Positions 34,401 through 45,011 of a stretch of DNA of 64,000 nucleotides are shown here, piece by piece. The DNA is from Mya arenaria (Eukaryota > Mollusca > Bivalvia > Myida > Myidae): NCBI RefSeq assembly GCF_026914265.1, contig NC_069123.1, positions 51,654,949 to 51,718,948 of the forward strand, given 5' to 3'. The notes beneath the pieces are model-generated. The model ran no database searches. It had not been told where the DNA came from and worked only from the letters and a program-made list of their open reading frames with translations. The position numbers and the translations under genes are program-made. Positions within the stretch are counted from its first letter, which is position 1. Every line of letters starts with the position of its first letter.

Positions 34401-36180
34401 GAAGTTTTGAAAAATTGGGGGCAAAAGATTAGTGATCTAGGGCCAGCTATGGCCCACTTGTTTTCAATTTCTAGGTAACTTTTCTTTGCACACTTTAGGC
34501 AATACAAGATGTTTGTTAAAAGTATTTTGACTTATTGATAATAAAGGCAAATTAATTGTATTAAAAAATCAACAAATTACATTCACAAAACATGACTGTA
34601 CAACTTATTCAGTTTAAACACACTTATGGGTGACAGAAACTAGCATGTTGTATGCAGTTAAGTGTTTTTAATGATTAAACTTGCTTTTTTCTGATTAAAA
34701 ATGTATTGATTTACATGTGTTTTAAACTAGTATGATGATTTCAAATTGGTATTTATAAATGTTTTTAAGTAGTTGTATTTCATAAATATTACAGAAGCCT
34801 TTTAACTTTAGAACCTTTCACAGTTTTCGAATGTTTGTTTGGCTAGAAGCATGCAATTACAGAGCTTTGCGTTTCACAGTTTTTGTTTTGAATACTATTG
34901 ACATGATGTTTTTCATGCATGTAAATGTTTAAAAGAATGTAAAGATCAATTCCCAGTAAATTTTGTCATTTTTATTGATTTTCCCCCAAAATGTTGTTTG
35001 CACATTAAATTTTTTTTTATTTTGATTTACCAGTATTTTAAGTTTTACCACACATTGTAAGAGTGTTTTAAGCTTCACAATTAAGTAAAATAAAAAGTTG
35101 TAATTAAACCCACCATGGTTTATTCAGCATGTACTGTGTACTTCCAATGTTGTTTCTCCATCAACAGATCATTCTTGGACACATCTGACACGAGCTACGA
35201 GCTGTCGTCAGCCATTGAGCAGCCAGAGGTGACCACCATGACCATGAACGGCCGGGATGTGGTTGTCATTGACGCAGATCTCTTCTCACAAATCATCGAT
35301 GAGATCCAGAGTCTCAAAATGAAACTGAGTCAACTCACAGAAGTGATACAGGTTAGCTCTTTGTCCATCACATACATCAATTGAGATTTTACATTGCAAC
35401 TGGTTTGAACACAGATTTTTAGTCAAATAAATAATACCTGTGGGATGCAGTTAAATAACTTTAAATGTTGCTAATGCTGATAATAGTCAGGGCTGTGGTA
35501 TTGCTGGTTATGATGCAGATGTGCTGCTTCTGCTGTTGGTTATGATGGTGGTGGTGGTGGTGTTGGTGATGGTGGTGGTGGTGGTGGTGCCATTGTCCCC
35601 ATTGCTGATGATGGTGCTACTGCTGCTGTTACTGATGATGATGTTATTTTACTGAGTTAGCACCAAAAGCTATATTTCATGAGTGGCAAAGCTACTAGCT
35701 GAATAATGACTTGTAGTGTTCACGAGGTCAGATATATTTCCATCTTATATTGAAACAAACAATTTCTTTTTATTATATGCCTTTAAGGGATATAAAATGA
35801 CATTATTTATACGGTAGTTTTTAAGAAAATCACAACAAATTGTATGCAAACATAAAATAATTCAGAAAATGATGTCATTGAAATTGTGTGCCAACCCTGT
35901 GCGCACTGAAATTTGATTAGGAATTTAGAGGCAGCTAAAATGAAATAAAATTAGAGATGACTGACTCATCATCTATTGCACTGCAATATTGCTGTTGCTA
36001 ATGTTAAGATGATATCAGAGATGACTTCAAAGGTGCCGCTCCTAATGTCAATATGAATCATAAAAATGTGTTGGTGTTGATAACAAATATTTATCTTTTT
36101 TACTTGTATCTGTTGCATTACAGGATGGGGAGGAAGATGAAAGTCGGCCAAGTATTTCTGTCCTCTCATCTTCAGCATAA
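31448..36180 (+). CDS. Predicted N-myristoylated 472-aa protein, unrecognised family
   Basis: Coding exons are 31448-32625, 35168-35351 and 36124-36180, joined by GT-AG introns in phases 2 and 0. The ATG lies in an excellent context (GCGGCCATGG), 23 bases after a 3' splice site at 31424, so there must be a non-coding first exon. The protein starts MGTCYSKSG, a myristoylation consensus with a nearby Cys for palmitoylation, followed by a lysine-rich stretch (about residues 18-41). Together these predict an inner plasma-membrane peripheral protein. The middle is acidic, Ser-rich and probably disordered, with a short basic patch (KTRGRKRLSWK). The C-terminus has a conserved-looking segment, GRDVVVIDADLFSQIIDE, continuing into a short amphipathic or coiled-coil helix (about 428-454), then an acidic Ser-rich tail. 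I do not recognise the family and assign no function. Confidence 0.88.
33337..34424. mobile_element. GGCCCCAATTTCTC-ended element carrying tandem repeats, copy 1
   Basis: The left GGCCCCAATTTCTCAAA and the right end (reverse complement GCCCCCAATTTTTCAAAAC) form decayed inverted repeats within the first coding intron. Between them (about 33490-34370) are roughly seven degenerate ~120-bp units: AGCTTGTCCGAGTGATAACT, CAACAATGCCTGGACC, CATCAAACTTGACTTGG, GACCAGTAGATGACC. The same ends occur at 44386-45002. Confidence 0.6.
35530..35650. repeat. GGT/GAT trinucleotide-rich tract in intron
   Basis: Imperfect GGTGGT, GATGGT and CTGCTG trinucleotides in the second coding intron of the 31.4-kb gene. 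Confidence 0.85.
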
Positions 36181-37571
36181 TACACATGTGGTATGATGAT
36201 CTACTTTTATAGTAGTGTACAAAAGGCATATTGATTACAATTTCATTAAGGGTGTTCTTCTTTTGCATGTATAGCATTTAGTAGTTTAACAGTAACTCTG
36301 ATATTATTCCTTAAATCTTTGTTTGAAAATGTTATTATGTAATGGTTTCAGCTCTTGCATTCTTTATTGCATTACCCAATACTTGTTTTTGTTTTTCAGT
36401 GCAATTATCATTTTTCCATCATAGAGAGGAAGCAGTACAACGTAGGATGAGATATCTCACCAGGACACACACACAACGTTCATCTGGGTTGAAAAAATGG
36501 ACACTGTCAGTGACTCCAGGTTCATATAGTAGAAGGATCATTTATGTATTTATTATGCAGACTTTAAAAATATGCAATGAAAGTTTTGTCATTTGAAACT
36601 TAGATAGAAATTTGTTGTTTGGTGTGAGCTTTTGTTTAGCTGTAGCTGTAATTGTCAGGATTGCATGCACAACAACATTTCTTTGGACTTTTGAAGTCTG
36701 GTCTGTTTAAGGAGCTTTTAATGGGAACATTATTTCTAGTCACATTCAGGGGTCAGATATCATACAACCATCATCATCAAATCATTACTATGACAACAGT
36801 CTTTCAGAAATAACACTCTCATCATCTATTGTACTATTTTTGTAATAAGAAGCACGTGTACATTTTTTAAGCAACATGATTATCCATGAGCAGATTGCTC
36901 TTGGATTATATTTGTGTGTTTCTGTAGAACCAAGGTTTTTCTGATTTTCTTTTTTTATCGTTTTTTTTTAATAGACTGGAGACAATACAGTTTCGGTATC
37001 TTGCAACTAATACCATTAAAAACAATTGAAAGTTTATTTTAATAGATCTTTTCCATGCAAAGTAAAAATCAAAGCCTATTTGAAAAGGATTTGGTTTCAT
37101 TCAAAAAGGCCAAATTTATTTGTCAAATGACCTAATTAAGATGTCCTAAATGTATCAAAGAATTTTGGTGTTTTGCTTTTTTCAAAAATATAGGTTTTCC
37201 ATCTTTACTATCCAAAATTTACAATGGAAATTACCTATCCAAATATATTTTCTAAATCTTTGCATTTGACCCAAAAATTATTGTGCCATAAATCGAGTCC
37301 GGGTTTGACATAGATGTCAGCCATTTTTTATATTATTATGTACTTTCACCAAAAACCTTCCCTCTACAGTATGTAAAACACACATTAAATCAGTGTCATT
37401 AAGAAGCTCATGTTGTCCTTCACCTTATCTGCACTATGTGCCCATCACTGAGGAGTTAAAAACTGTCCATTGTGATTGTCTGGGTTTACATATTCCATTG
37501 TAGTATATGATAAGTATATTTTCACCATCGAGAGGCTGTCATGTAAAATCAGATACACCAGTTTCAATAAA
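36181..37571 (+). other. Probable 3' UTR region of the 31.4-kb gene
   Basis: AT-rich sequence after the stop codon. An AATAAA at 37566-37571 is a candidate poly(A) signal. A polypyrimidine acceptor at about 36398 (TTTTTGTTTTTCAG) followed by an 84-codon frame could be an alternative terminal exon, but that frame has no domain and no convincing partner donor. Confidence 0.35.
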
Positions 37572-37679
37572 GTGGAATATACACCTTATCAATGAATAAT
37601 TGTATATTTGTGATGGTCCATCTTATGTTAGGACTTTCTTTAAAAATGTCTAGAACAAAAATAGAATCTCAAATCTAAG

Positions 37680-39400
37680 GTAAAAAAATGTTTTTTTTGG
37701 GGGGGTCACATCCTTTCAAAAACAGGGAGGGTAGGTAGGCTGCAATTATTATTTTTTAGTTTATGTCGAACGTTATTTTCATAACCCATATAACCTTAAA
37801 TGAATGGCCAATCCGCAATTGTGATTATATTTTGATGAATGCAACATCTTCAGATATGTTTGGATAACAAATCACCACGTTTTATTACAAGTATTAGACG
37901 GTTGAACACCGCTATTCCGAACACCGTTTATCCGAAATTATCGCTATTTTGAAATTATTTTCTGTCCGGATTTATATCCCGGTCTTTATTCCGAAATCGC
38001 TTTACCGAAATAATCGCTATTCCCAAGTAAATATTACGGTCCCGATTTGGTTTTTCACACCCATTTGTCAGTTCTTATTTCGAACTTGATCGTGTCAAAG
38101 TTTTTTCACACCATACTGCGAATGCACTCGGGCATCCGCTTGAGGTGACATTGGAGCACAATTAGCGCTTGTTAAAGAATGACATTGAGCACGCATATGT
38201 AACAAACATTCATGTCAGAAAATGAGCGATTCATTTAGGTGATGTAGTGTGTATATTGTAGCTGGTTAACACAATCGGAATATCATTCGAAAATGTCTAT
38301 CTCATCTGATTCGATCGCCACATTGCTCGCTCGACCCGCTACCATACAATTCGAATACATACATGTGCTGTCATTTTGTTTTAAATGTTTAATGTTGTTT
38401 AAATAAAGAAGTATAATAACGAATTATTTGTCAATTATTAAACACTAAATCAACAAATATTTTTGTATACGAAAGATAACTCAAACCGAATGTATCGTAT
38501 TGGTAACGTGTAATCGACATTGCAATCTTCATGACTTAGTATTTCACATCATCTATAATTCGCGAACGCTGTCATTTGCTGAAAATTGTTAATCCGAAAC
38601 ATCGCTATCAAAGTGATTTGTTGGGTCCCTATGATTTTGGATTAACAGTGTTCAACTGTATCAACTATTAAGTGATTTAAATTTTCTGGCGTTATTATGA
38701 CATCATATGACAAACTGTTTCCGGTTTCTTTTGGGTTTATATCCTATTTACAGAATTGGTGAGACATAATTAATGTAAGGTTTTCTTAGGCGTAAAAAAA
38801 TAATATGTTTCCACTTTCCTGTCTGACTATGTTTTCCTTTTTCTTCTTGACCCTACGCTTTATTGTGGAGTGTTGATTTTTTGTCCTAATAAATTTGCAT
38901 TTATTTGATTGAACATGTTAAAATTTGACTATTTTGTATTTAAATTTATCTACAATAGTGCTATACCCTGATATAGATCAATTTTGAACAGAATCCAGTG
39001 TCTTATAGAAAGAAAAAAAGTTATGCCTACCTACCTACCCTATTTTTATATCTTAGGCCTTATATGAGAATTGATTATGATTTTAACACATCTGGAAAGA
39101 AATAATGAACTGTTGATGTACCCGTAATTATAAGTAATGAATGGCGTGATTGATGTTATTAATGGGGATATGAACCAAGCTGCTTAAAGTATTCATGGAT
39201 TTTGAACTGCGTTTTTACCCAAAAAATTATATCAGTCATGCAATTCATTCCTAAAACGGTGTTGAAATGATCATCTGTATAAGGCATGAAAGCTTTTTAA
39301 ACTACATTTAAAACACACACATTTTTACCAACAGACTATAAAAATGGTAAAGTCAGTGCCTATTATGTAGGTAGGGTCAGGTTTGTTTTTTGGCCTTACT
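37680..39400 (+). mobile_element. Nested relics: TAGGTAGG-ended repeat and CAATCTCATT-family copy 3
   Basis: AGGGTAGGTAGGC at about 37726 faces GCCTACCTACCCT at about 39026, and GTAGGTAGGGTC recurs at about 39367. Inside, segments matching the 7944-8576 family (ACATCTTCAGATATG; GCGTTATTATGACATCATATGAC; CAGAATTGGTGAGACA; the hairpin at about 39140-39260) appear in the same order but heavily diverged. The family copy is split by another element at 37899-38658. Confidence 0.55.
37899..38658. mobile_element. pogo/mariner-like element inserted in copy 3
   Basis: The left CGGTTGAACACCGCTATTCC and the right end (reverse complement CAGTTGAACACTGTTAATCC) are inverted repeats of about 20 bases. TA follows the right end (38659-38660); the left TA is not intact. 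Internal CCGAAA..ATCGCTAT motifs recur near both ends. The body of about 760 bp has no transposase frame. The CAG start and TA target suggest a pogo-like MITE. Confidence 0.6.
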
Positions 39401-41157
39401 ATAGATATATGGGCTTCAACATTGACAGGGACAATGGTTAGAATGGCTCAACTCAAGTGCTTTTTGTACTGCATATTTGGATTTGTTAATGCAAATCAAA
39501 TGTAATATTATGAATTATTTATTTCATGCATTAAATATTGTTATTCAGTGCTAATGTATTGATTTTAGTTAAACAAGGAAGATGTTATAGCTATAATCAG
39601 TAAAGCCAATGGTCTGTATCATATCCAAGGGGTATATTTAATGCATGTTTGCTTATGATATAATTTATTATTTGCTACGCAAGTAAACTATTCTTATAAC
39701 CCTGCTAACAAAGTTGGACGTAGGGGTTGTTTGTTAAAAAAACATTGAGGTATATATATAGACTTCGTGTACACGTACATGTACCTTAAATATTTTTCTT
39801 GGCCTACACCACATTGAGGTAGGTGCGTCAGGCAATGATTTCTACATAAAAAGCATTTAAATGGGTTTCCAAAACAACTTGATTCACATAAGAAAATTAC
39901 AGCTTTTGCAGTCTGCAACTTAGGCATAGTCACCAATCCAGTGTTTCATTTTAATTTTAAAACATCAGTTAATTTAAATTAAGAATTCTGTTACTTTTCT
40001 GGGGTTATTTATGATGTTGTCTTTCAGTTTTATTTCTCAATACACACATGTATACATATTGGTTAGCATATTGGTGATGCATATTTATGAGCTTATCTGG
40101 TTGTGCCTTTGTTTAATATTTTGGTGAAGTTCGCTTGAAGTGAAACTATATTATCTCGTATGTACACAATGGTTGTTTTCCTGTATTTATTTTATTTATT
40201 TATTCACAGAATTGATATTTTTAATAACTGTTGTATTTCAATTTGCTTTCATTTAGATCTGTACTGATAGATAAGCAATGAAAAATCAAATACTAAATAT
40301 ATAAATATGTTGTTTGGCACTTCCCCAAGTTTTCACAAAAATACCTTTAACCTGATTAGATTTTTTATTACACAATTTAGGAGTTGGGAAGAATCTAATA
40401 ATCTAAGTGGGAAGGGAAACACCAAACAAACTGTTATATTTTGGCCTGGTATAGAATTTGCTATCATACTCAAAATGCCAAAATGCTCACAACATTCAGG
40501 ATGCTATTTTCTGCATAACACCATGTTTCACTCTTTTTAAATTTATGTATAAGCTTCCTGAAATCTAGTTGCAACAGCTAAATCATGAAATATGTGCTAT
40601 AGTACCTTCCATTTTGTTTCTGCATAATTGTTTATAAGAAAAAAATATGGTAATACAGTGTATTACATAAAAGCACCTCGCAACGGATCAGTAAAAATAT
40701 AATTGTTTTGACATGTGAGCTATAATTATTGTACTTTCCTTTATTTGTGTTGTTTGAGCTTTGTAAATCATGTTTACAACATATTTTTGTACAATCCACA
40801 TTTGTTTTACAAGTCATATCAAATATTTGTGTCACCTGGGTACATGGTAAGCATATTGGGATCATATTATCTGTCATTGATAAGAATTATGCTGTTGACA
40901 GTCACCAAAATTTATTCACATGGCCTATTTCACAGGCTACACAAGTTTTCACTGGACACATTTCTAGGTTCTGTTTGTAATTTTGTCATATCAGATAGTT
41001 ATATGAATAAATGATGATTTTTAACTTGTATGTTCTTCATAGGAAAACAAAATGAGGTGTTGTTATAGCCTTGATGTTGTTGTTGGCAATGTGAGCAAAA
41101 GCTTTAATATAAACAGCAACTAATGTCATGCAAGATGACATGACACAATTAGACACA
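39401..41157. other. Intergenic, nothing recognised
   Basis: AT-rich; short unconnected frames only. Confidence 0.45.
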
Positions 41158-41740
41158 ATTGTAGAATTATGCCCCTTAATCATCTGACAGTCTTGTAGAA
41201 ATAATTGTAGAATTGTGTCGCTTCATCATCTGAAAGTCTTGTAGAAACAATTGTAGAATTATGCGCCTTGATCATCTGAAAGTCTTGTAGAAACAATTGT
41301 AGAATTATGCCCCTTGATCATCTGAAAGTCTCTTAGAAATAATTATAGAATTGTGTCCCTTCATCATCCGAAAGTCTTGTAGAAACAATTGTAGAATTAT
41401 GCCCCTTGATCATCTGAAAGTCTTGTAGAAACAATTGTAGAATTATGCCCCTTGATAATCCGAAATCTCTTGTAGAAACAATTGTAGAATTATGCCCCTT
41501 GATCATTTGAAAGCCTCGTAGAAATAATTGTAGAATTGTGTCCCTTCATCATCTGAAAGTCTTGTAGAAACAATTGTAGAATTATGCCCCTTGATCATCT
41601 GAAAGTCTTGCAGAAATAATTATAGAATTATGCCCCTTGATCATCTGAGTCTTGTAGAAACAATTTTAGAATTATGCCCCTTGATTATCTGAAAGTCTTG
41701 TAGAAACAATTGTAGAATTATGCCCCTTGATCATCTATAT
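41158..41740. repeat. 46-bp satellite, ~12.5 copies
   Basis: The unit contains TTGTAGAATTATGCCCCTTG, ATCATCTGAAAGTCTTG and TAGAAACAA, 46 bp in total. Variant units (ATTGTGTCCCTTCATC) are interspersed in a roughly regular way among the main type, suggesting higher-order spread of two variants. Non-coding. Confidence 0.95.
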
Positions 41741-43194
41741 ATATAATGTGGGAAGATGCTGTTGGATAATAGTTTGAGACTTTTTAGTTATATAAACTGA
41801 TTACAGTATAACTTAATTTCAATACTAAGACTTTTATATACACAAAGTGTTACATGTTGTAAATGTTCACCTGTGTTGGAACTTATCCAGTTCTCACAAA
41901 AAAATGTAACTAAAGCTGTACAATTATGTTATCTGTATAAAGGGACAAAATTCCAGCAAAACAAACATCTTCCAAACTCCTGATAAATGAATCCTAAGAT
42001 TTCCTTATATGTTTAAGTATGATCAGCTATGTAAGGTAGAGTTAAACAGGTCAGAAACTAGGTCACTATGTCAATTCTTTGAAGAAGCATGTTCATAACC
42101 AATTATTGGTATTGATTGGTCAGACTTTGTTCAAACTGTGGTCAGAATGTTTCATTCTATGTAATCTTTTAAAGTGGGTAACATGGGGTATAAAACTAGG
42201 TCATTAGGTCAAATCTTGTGAACAAAAAGAAGTAATATTTCCGCTCATATTTTTGTGGAATAATTAATTGGAATATTTGCCGCAATGAAATGTTGGCTTT
42301 GTTTGAAATAGATCATATAGAGTTATAAACTAGGTCTCCATGTCAAATCTAAGAAAAACCTCTGAAATACTTGACAGGTTTATTTTAATATATTGGTCCA
42401 CTCTCCATGAGTTTAAAACAGGAGGTGAAATTGGGTCAAAAACTACCGGTAGGTCAAGTCTAAATGCTACACTTACAATACTCTTTTATTTCATACAATT
42501 GCAAACAAAATCATATCTCATATCCAATGTTTATAAGAGACCATAACTCTGCAGCAATTTTGCATGTTTCAGTTGGAAGTTTCACCAACATGTGATTTCC
42601 TTGCCATCTACTTTGCCTTATCTGGCAGGGGATATCAATTATCTGGCGGTGGATATCAATTATCTGGCGGGGATATTAATTTGACAAATTTGCTTGTTGT
42701 AGTTTATTCACCTTTGCTTGAAAGTATTATTAGTAGATCATTTTCTGTGGGAAACTACAAGTAAAGAGAGTTGTGTAATATTGTAGTAGTTCTTGCCCTT
42801 TGTGATAAAAAGCTTCACTGATTGCTTCCCTTTGAATGTAAGTTCAATCAACAACCTCAGATTTAATGCCAATAGAGCCAAGGCTCCCATGGGCCTTTGG
42901 TTTTAAAAGTTACAAAGGGCCATAACTCTTACAATATAAGTTCTATAATATGTCATGAAAGAGCACGTTGTTACTGTGAGTAATTGTTTGAATTTGAATT
43001 TAAGATCTGCAATAGTTGTAAAGTTATAAGGAAAATAATTCGAAAAAAAGAAACAGACTGATAGTGTGATTACTTTATGGCACCTGCAAATTTTTGGCAG
43101 GGCCCTAACTAGGAAATGCATTGAAGGGTCATCTGGAATTGAAAAATTATGAACGAGTCATTTTAAACTTTCCAACCCAACCAAAGTAGCTTGT
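41741..43194. repeat. Degenerate dispersed repeat with short tandem TATCTGGCGGGGATATCAAT
   Basis: AACTAGGTCACTATGTCAA-type phrases recur at about 42055, 42195 and 42335. At 42617-42682 there are three tandem ~22-bp units of TTATCTGGCGGKGATATCAA. No gene seen. Confidence 0.5.
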
Positions 43195-43740
43195 TAAGCT
43201 CTCTGAGCACTAAGTGCTCAAGGTGAGCTATTGTGATCATCCAATGTCTGCCGTTCAGCTTCAACATTTTAAAAATTTAAACATCTTCTCTAAAACCCTG
43301 CGATCCAGATCCGTTATATTTGGTATGCAGCCTCAGGAAGAGTGGTACTTCACCAAGTTTGTTCAAATTATGTTCCTAGGGTCAAAAGAGGCCCTGCACA
43401 AGTGGTTACAATTTTTCTGTACACTTATACATGATTTTTTCTTCTCTGAAACTCAAAGCCCTGGACACTTGATTTTGGAATGCAGCCTCAAGTAGTAGTC
43501 CTTTACCAAGGTTTTTCAAACTATGTCCCTTATGTTAAAAATGGCCCCCATTCGGTGTCTCAGGCTTTCTTTATATTATAAAGTGAAATCTTGGAAAATA
43601 TTCTCAGGCCCAGAGCTTTCATATTTGGTATGCAGCCTGATTTAGTGATGCACTAAATATGTTCAAATTATGTCAATGTGGTGAAAAATGGCCTTGCTCT
43701 AGGGGTCCCAGATTGATTCCATGTGGAGAGTGCCAGATTG
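43195..43740. repeat. Dispersed repeat, GCACTAAGTGCTCAAGGTGAGC family
   Basis: It opens AGCTCTCTGAGCACTAAGTG with a palindrome. About three ~150-bp units follow, carrying ATTTGGTATGCAGCCTCA, TTCACCAAG and TCAAATTATGTCC. The 93-aa plus-strand frame is a repeat artefact. Confidence 0.65.
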
Positions 43741-44385
43741 CAATTAAAATCAGTTTGTAAAACATACCTGCAATAATGTTTGATTGACAAAATATTTTCC
43801 TGACAGAAGAAAGAATGTGTAGTTGTTTGCATATATCAAAAGTAAACAGTGTTTACTGTATATGGATATAAAACGGAGAGTACTGGTTGTGATCTCATTG
43901 GAACTATATTGCATAATACATATAATTCTATCAATAAGAAAGTGCATCCAACTACAGGGGAGGGAACTAAAAAATATGATATTTAATTAATTCAATGTTT
44001 TTTCTTTCTTCTGTACTGCTGTGCAGTTAGGTTGGCTAAAAAGACGGCATTTACCCAATATCGTATCTCATTATCAATCCAAATGAACCTCAGACTTGCA
44101 AACATATATTGCCATTCTTAGAACTTCTTAGTAAGCTGGCAGATAACCCTTTCCATAGCTGACAACTGATCATCATCATGAGTTTATTTCATTTCTAATC
44201 ATCTTGCCAAAATAATTGTTTTAAGAAAGTTTTTATATTTTATTTCAACAAATATGTCAAATCATGATGAACACTTGAATACTGATGTAAGTGTCTTTTA
44301 CAGAAGAAAACTCGGAACTGTTCACACAATTTGGCGAAGCTTCATGTATAATGTAATTGTATAGTTGTCACTGCTGTCAGAACGT
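43741..44385. other. Downstream flank of the SDR gene
   Basis: No gene. A minus-strand AATAAA at 44188-44183 could serve as the poly(A) signal of the SDR gene. Confidence 0.3.
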
Positions 44386-45002
44386 CAGGCCCCTATTTCT
44401 CGAAACTTCTTGAGCTTAACAGGCTTAAGTAGCTTATTTCAATTAGCCAAAATACATACTTTGTATAATTGAAATTTGATGAATGAACCAAAGATGTTGT
44501 CACAGAGACAGCGCACTCGTCTATTCGGCCGCTTTTCAGTGTAAGGATTGAAAAGTTTTGGCAAAACATGCATGGATCACTGTTAGATTAGATTTCAATG
44601 CAATACATGATTTGCTGAGATATTAACATAAATGTGATTACATGCAAAATTTTAACCAGAATTTCTAAGTCTAATAATAAAGGGCCATTATTTGCAAAAA
44701 ACAGTTATCTAACTTGGTTATTCAAGTAGGTTGGGTGGTTGAATACCATTGTATAAAGTCACAATGCAGTACATCAAGTAGTTGCTAAGATATTAACCTA
44801 TGTGTGCTTGCATGCAAAACCTTAACCAAGGTGTGACGCCGACGCTGACGCTTGGGTGAGTAGAATAGCTCTCCATAATTTTCGATTAGTCGAGCTAAAA
44901 ACTCTTAAAGAAGTAAATAGTAAGCAAATTGTTGAAAAAAAAAGTGAGCTTAGCTTAATTCTGTTATAAGGGACTTAATAAGTTTCGAGAAATTGGGGCC
45001 TG
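44386..45002. mobile_element. GGCCCCAATTTCTC-ended element, copy 2
   Basis: The left CAGGCCCCTATTTCTCGAAA and the right end (reverse complement CAGGCCCCAATTTCTCGAAA) are inverted repeats with one mismatch over 20 bases. The interior holds GACAGCGCACTCGTCTATTC, TGACGCCGACGCTGACGC and TTAGTCGAGCTAAAAACTC, parts of a dispersed repeat. The right terminus lies 9 bases past the SDR stop codon, so the element must make up most of that gene's 3' UTR unless transcription ends at once. Confidence 0.75.
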
Positions 45003-45011
45003 AGGATTACA

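Noticed and set aside
36342-36596. 84-aa frame after a good splice acceptor, as an alternative last exon of the 31.4-kb gene
   Set aside because: No convincing upstream donor in frame and no domain; more likely 3' UTR.
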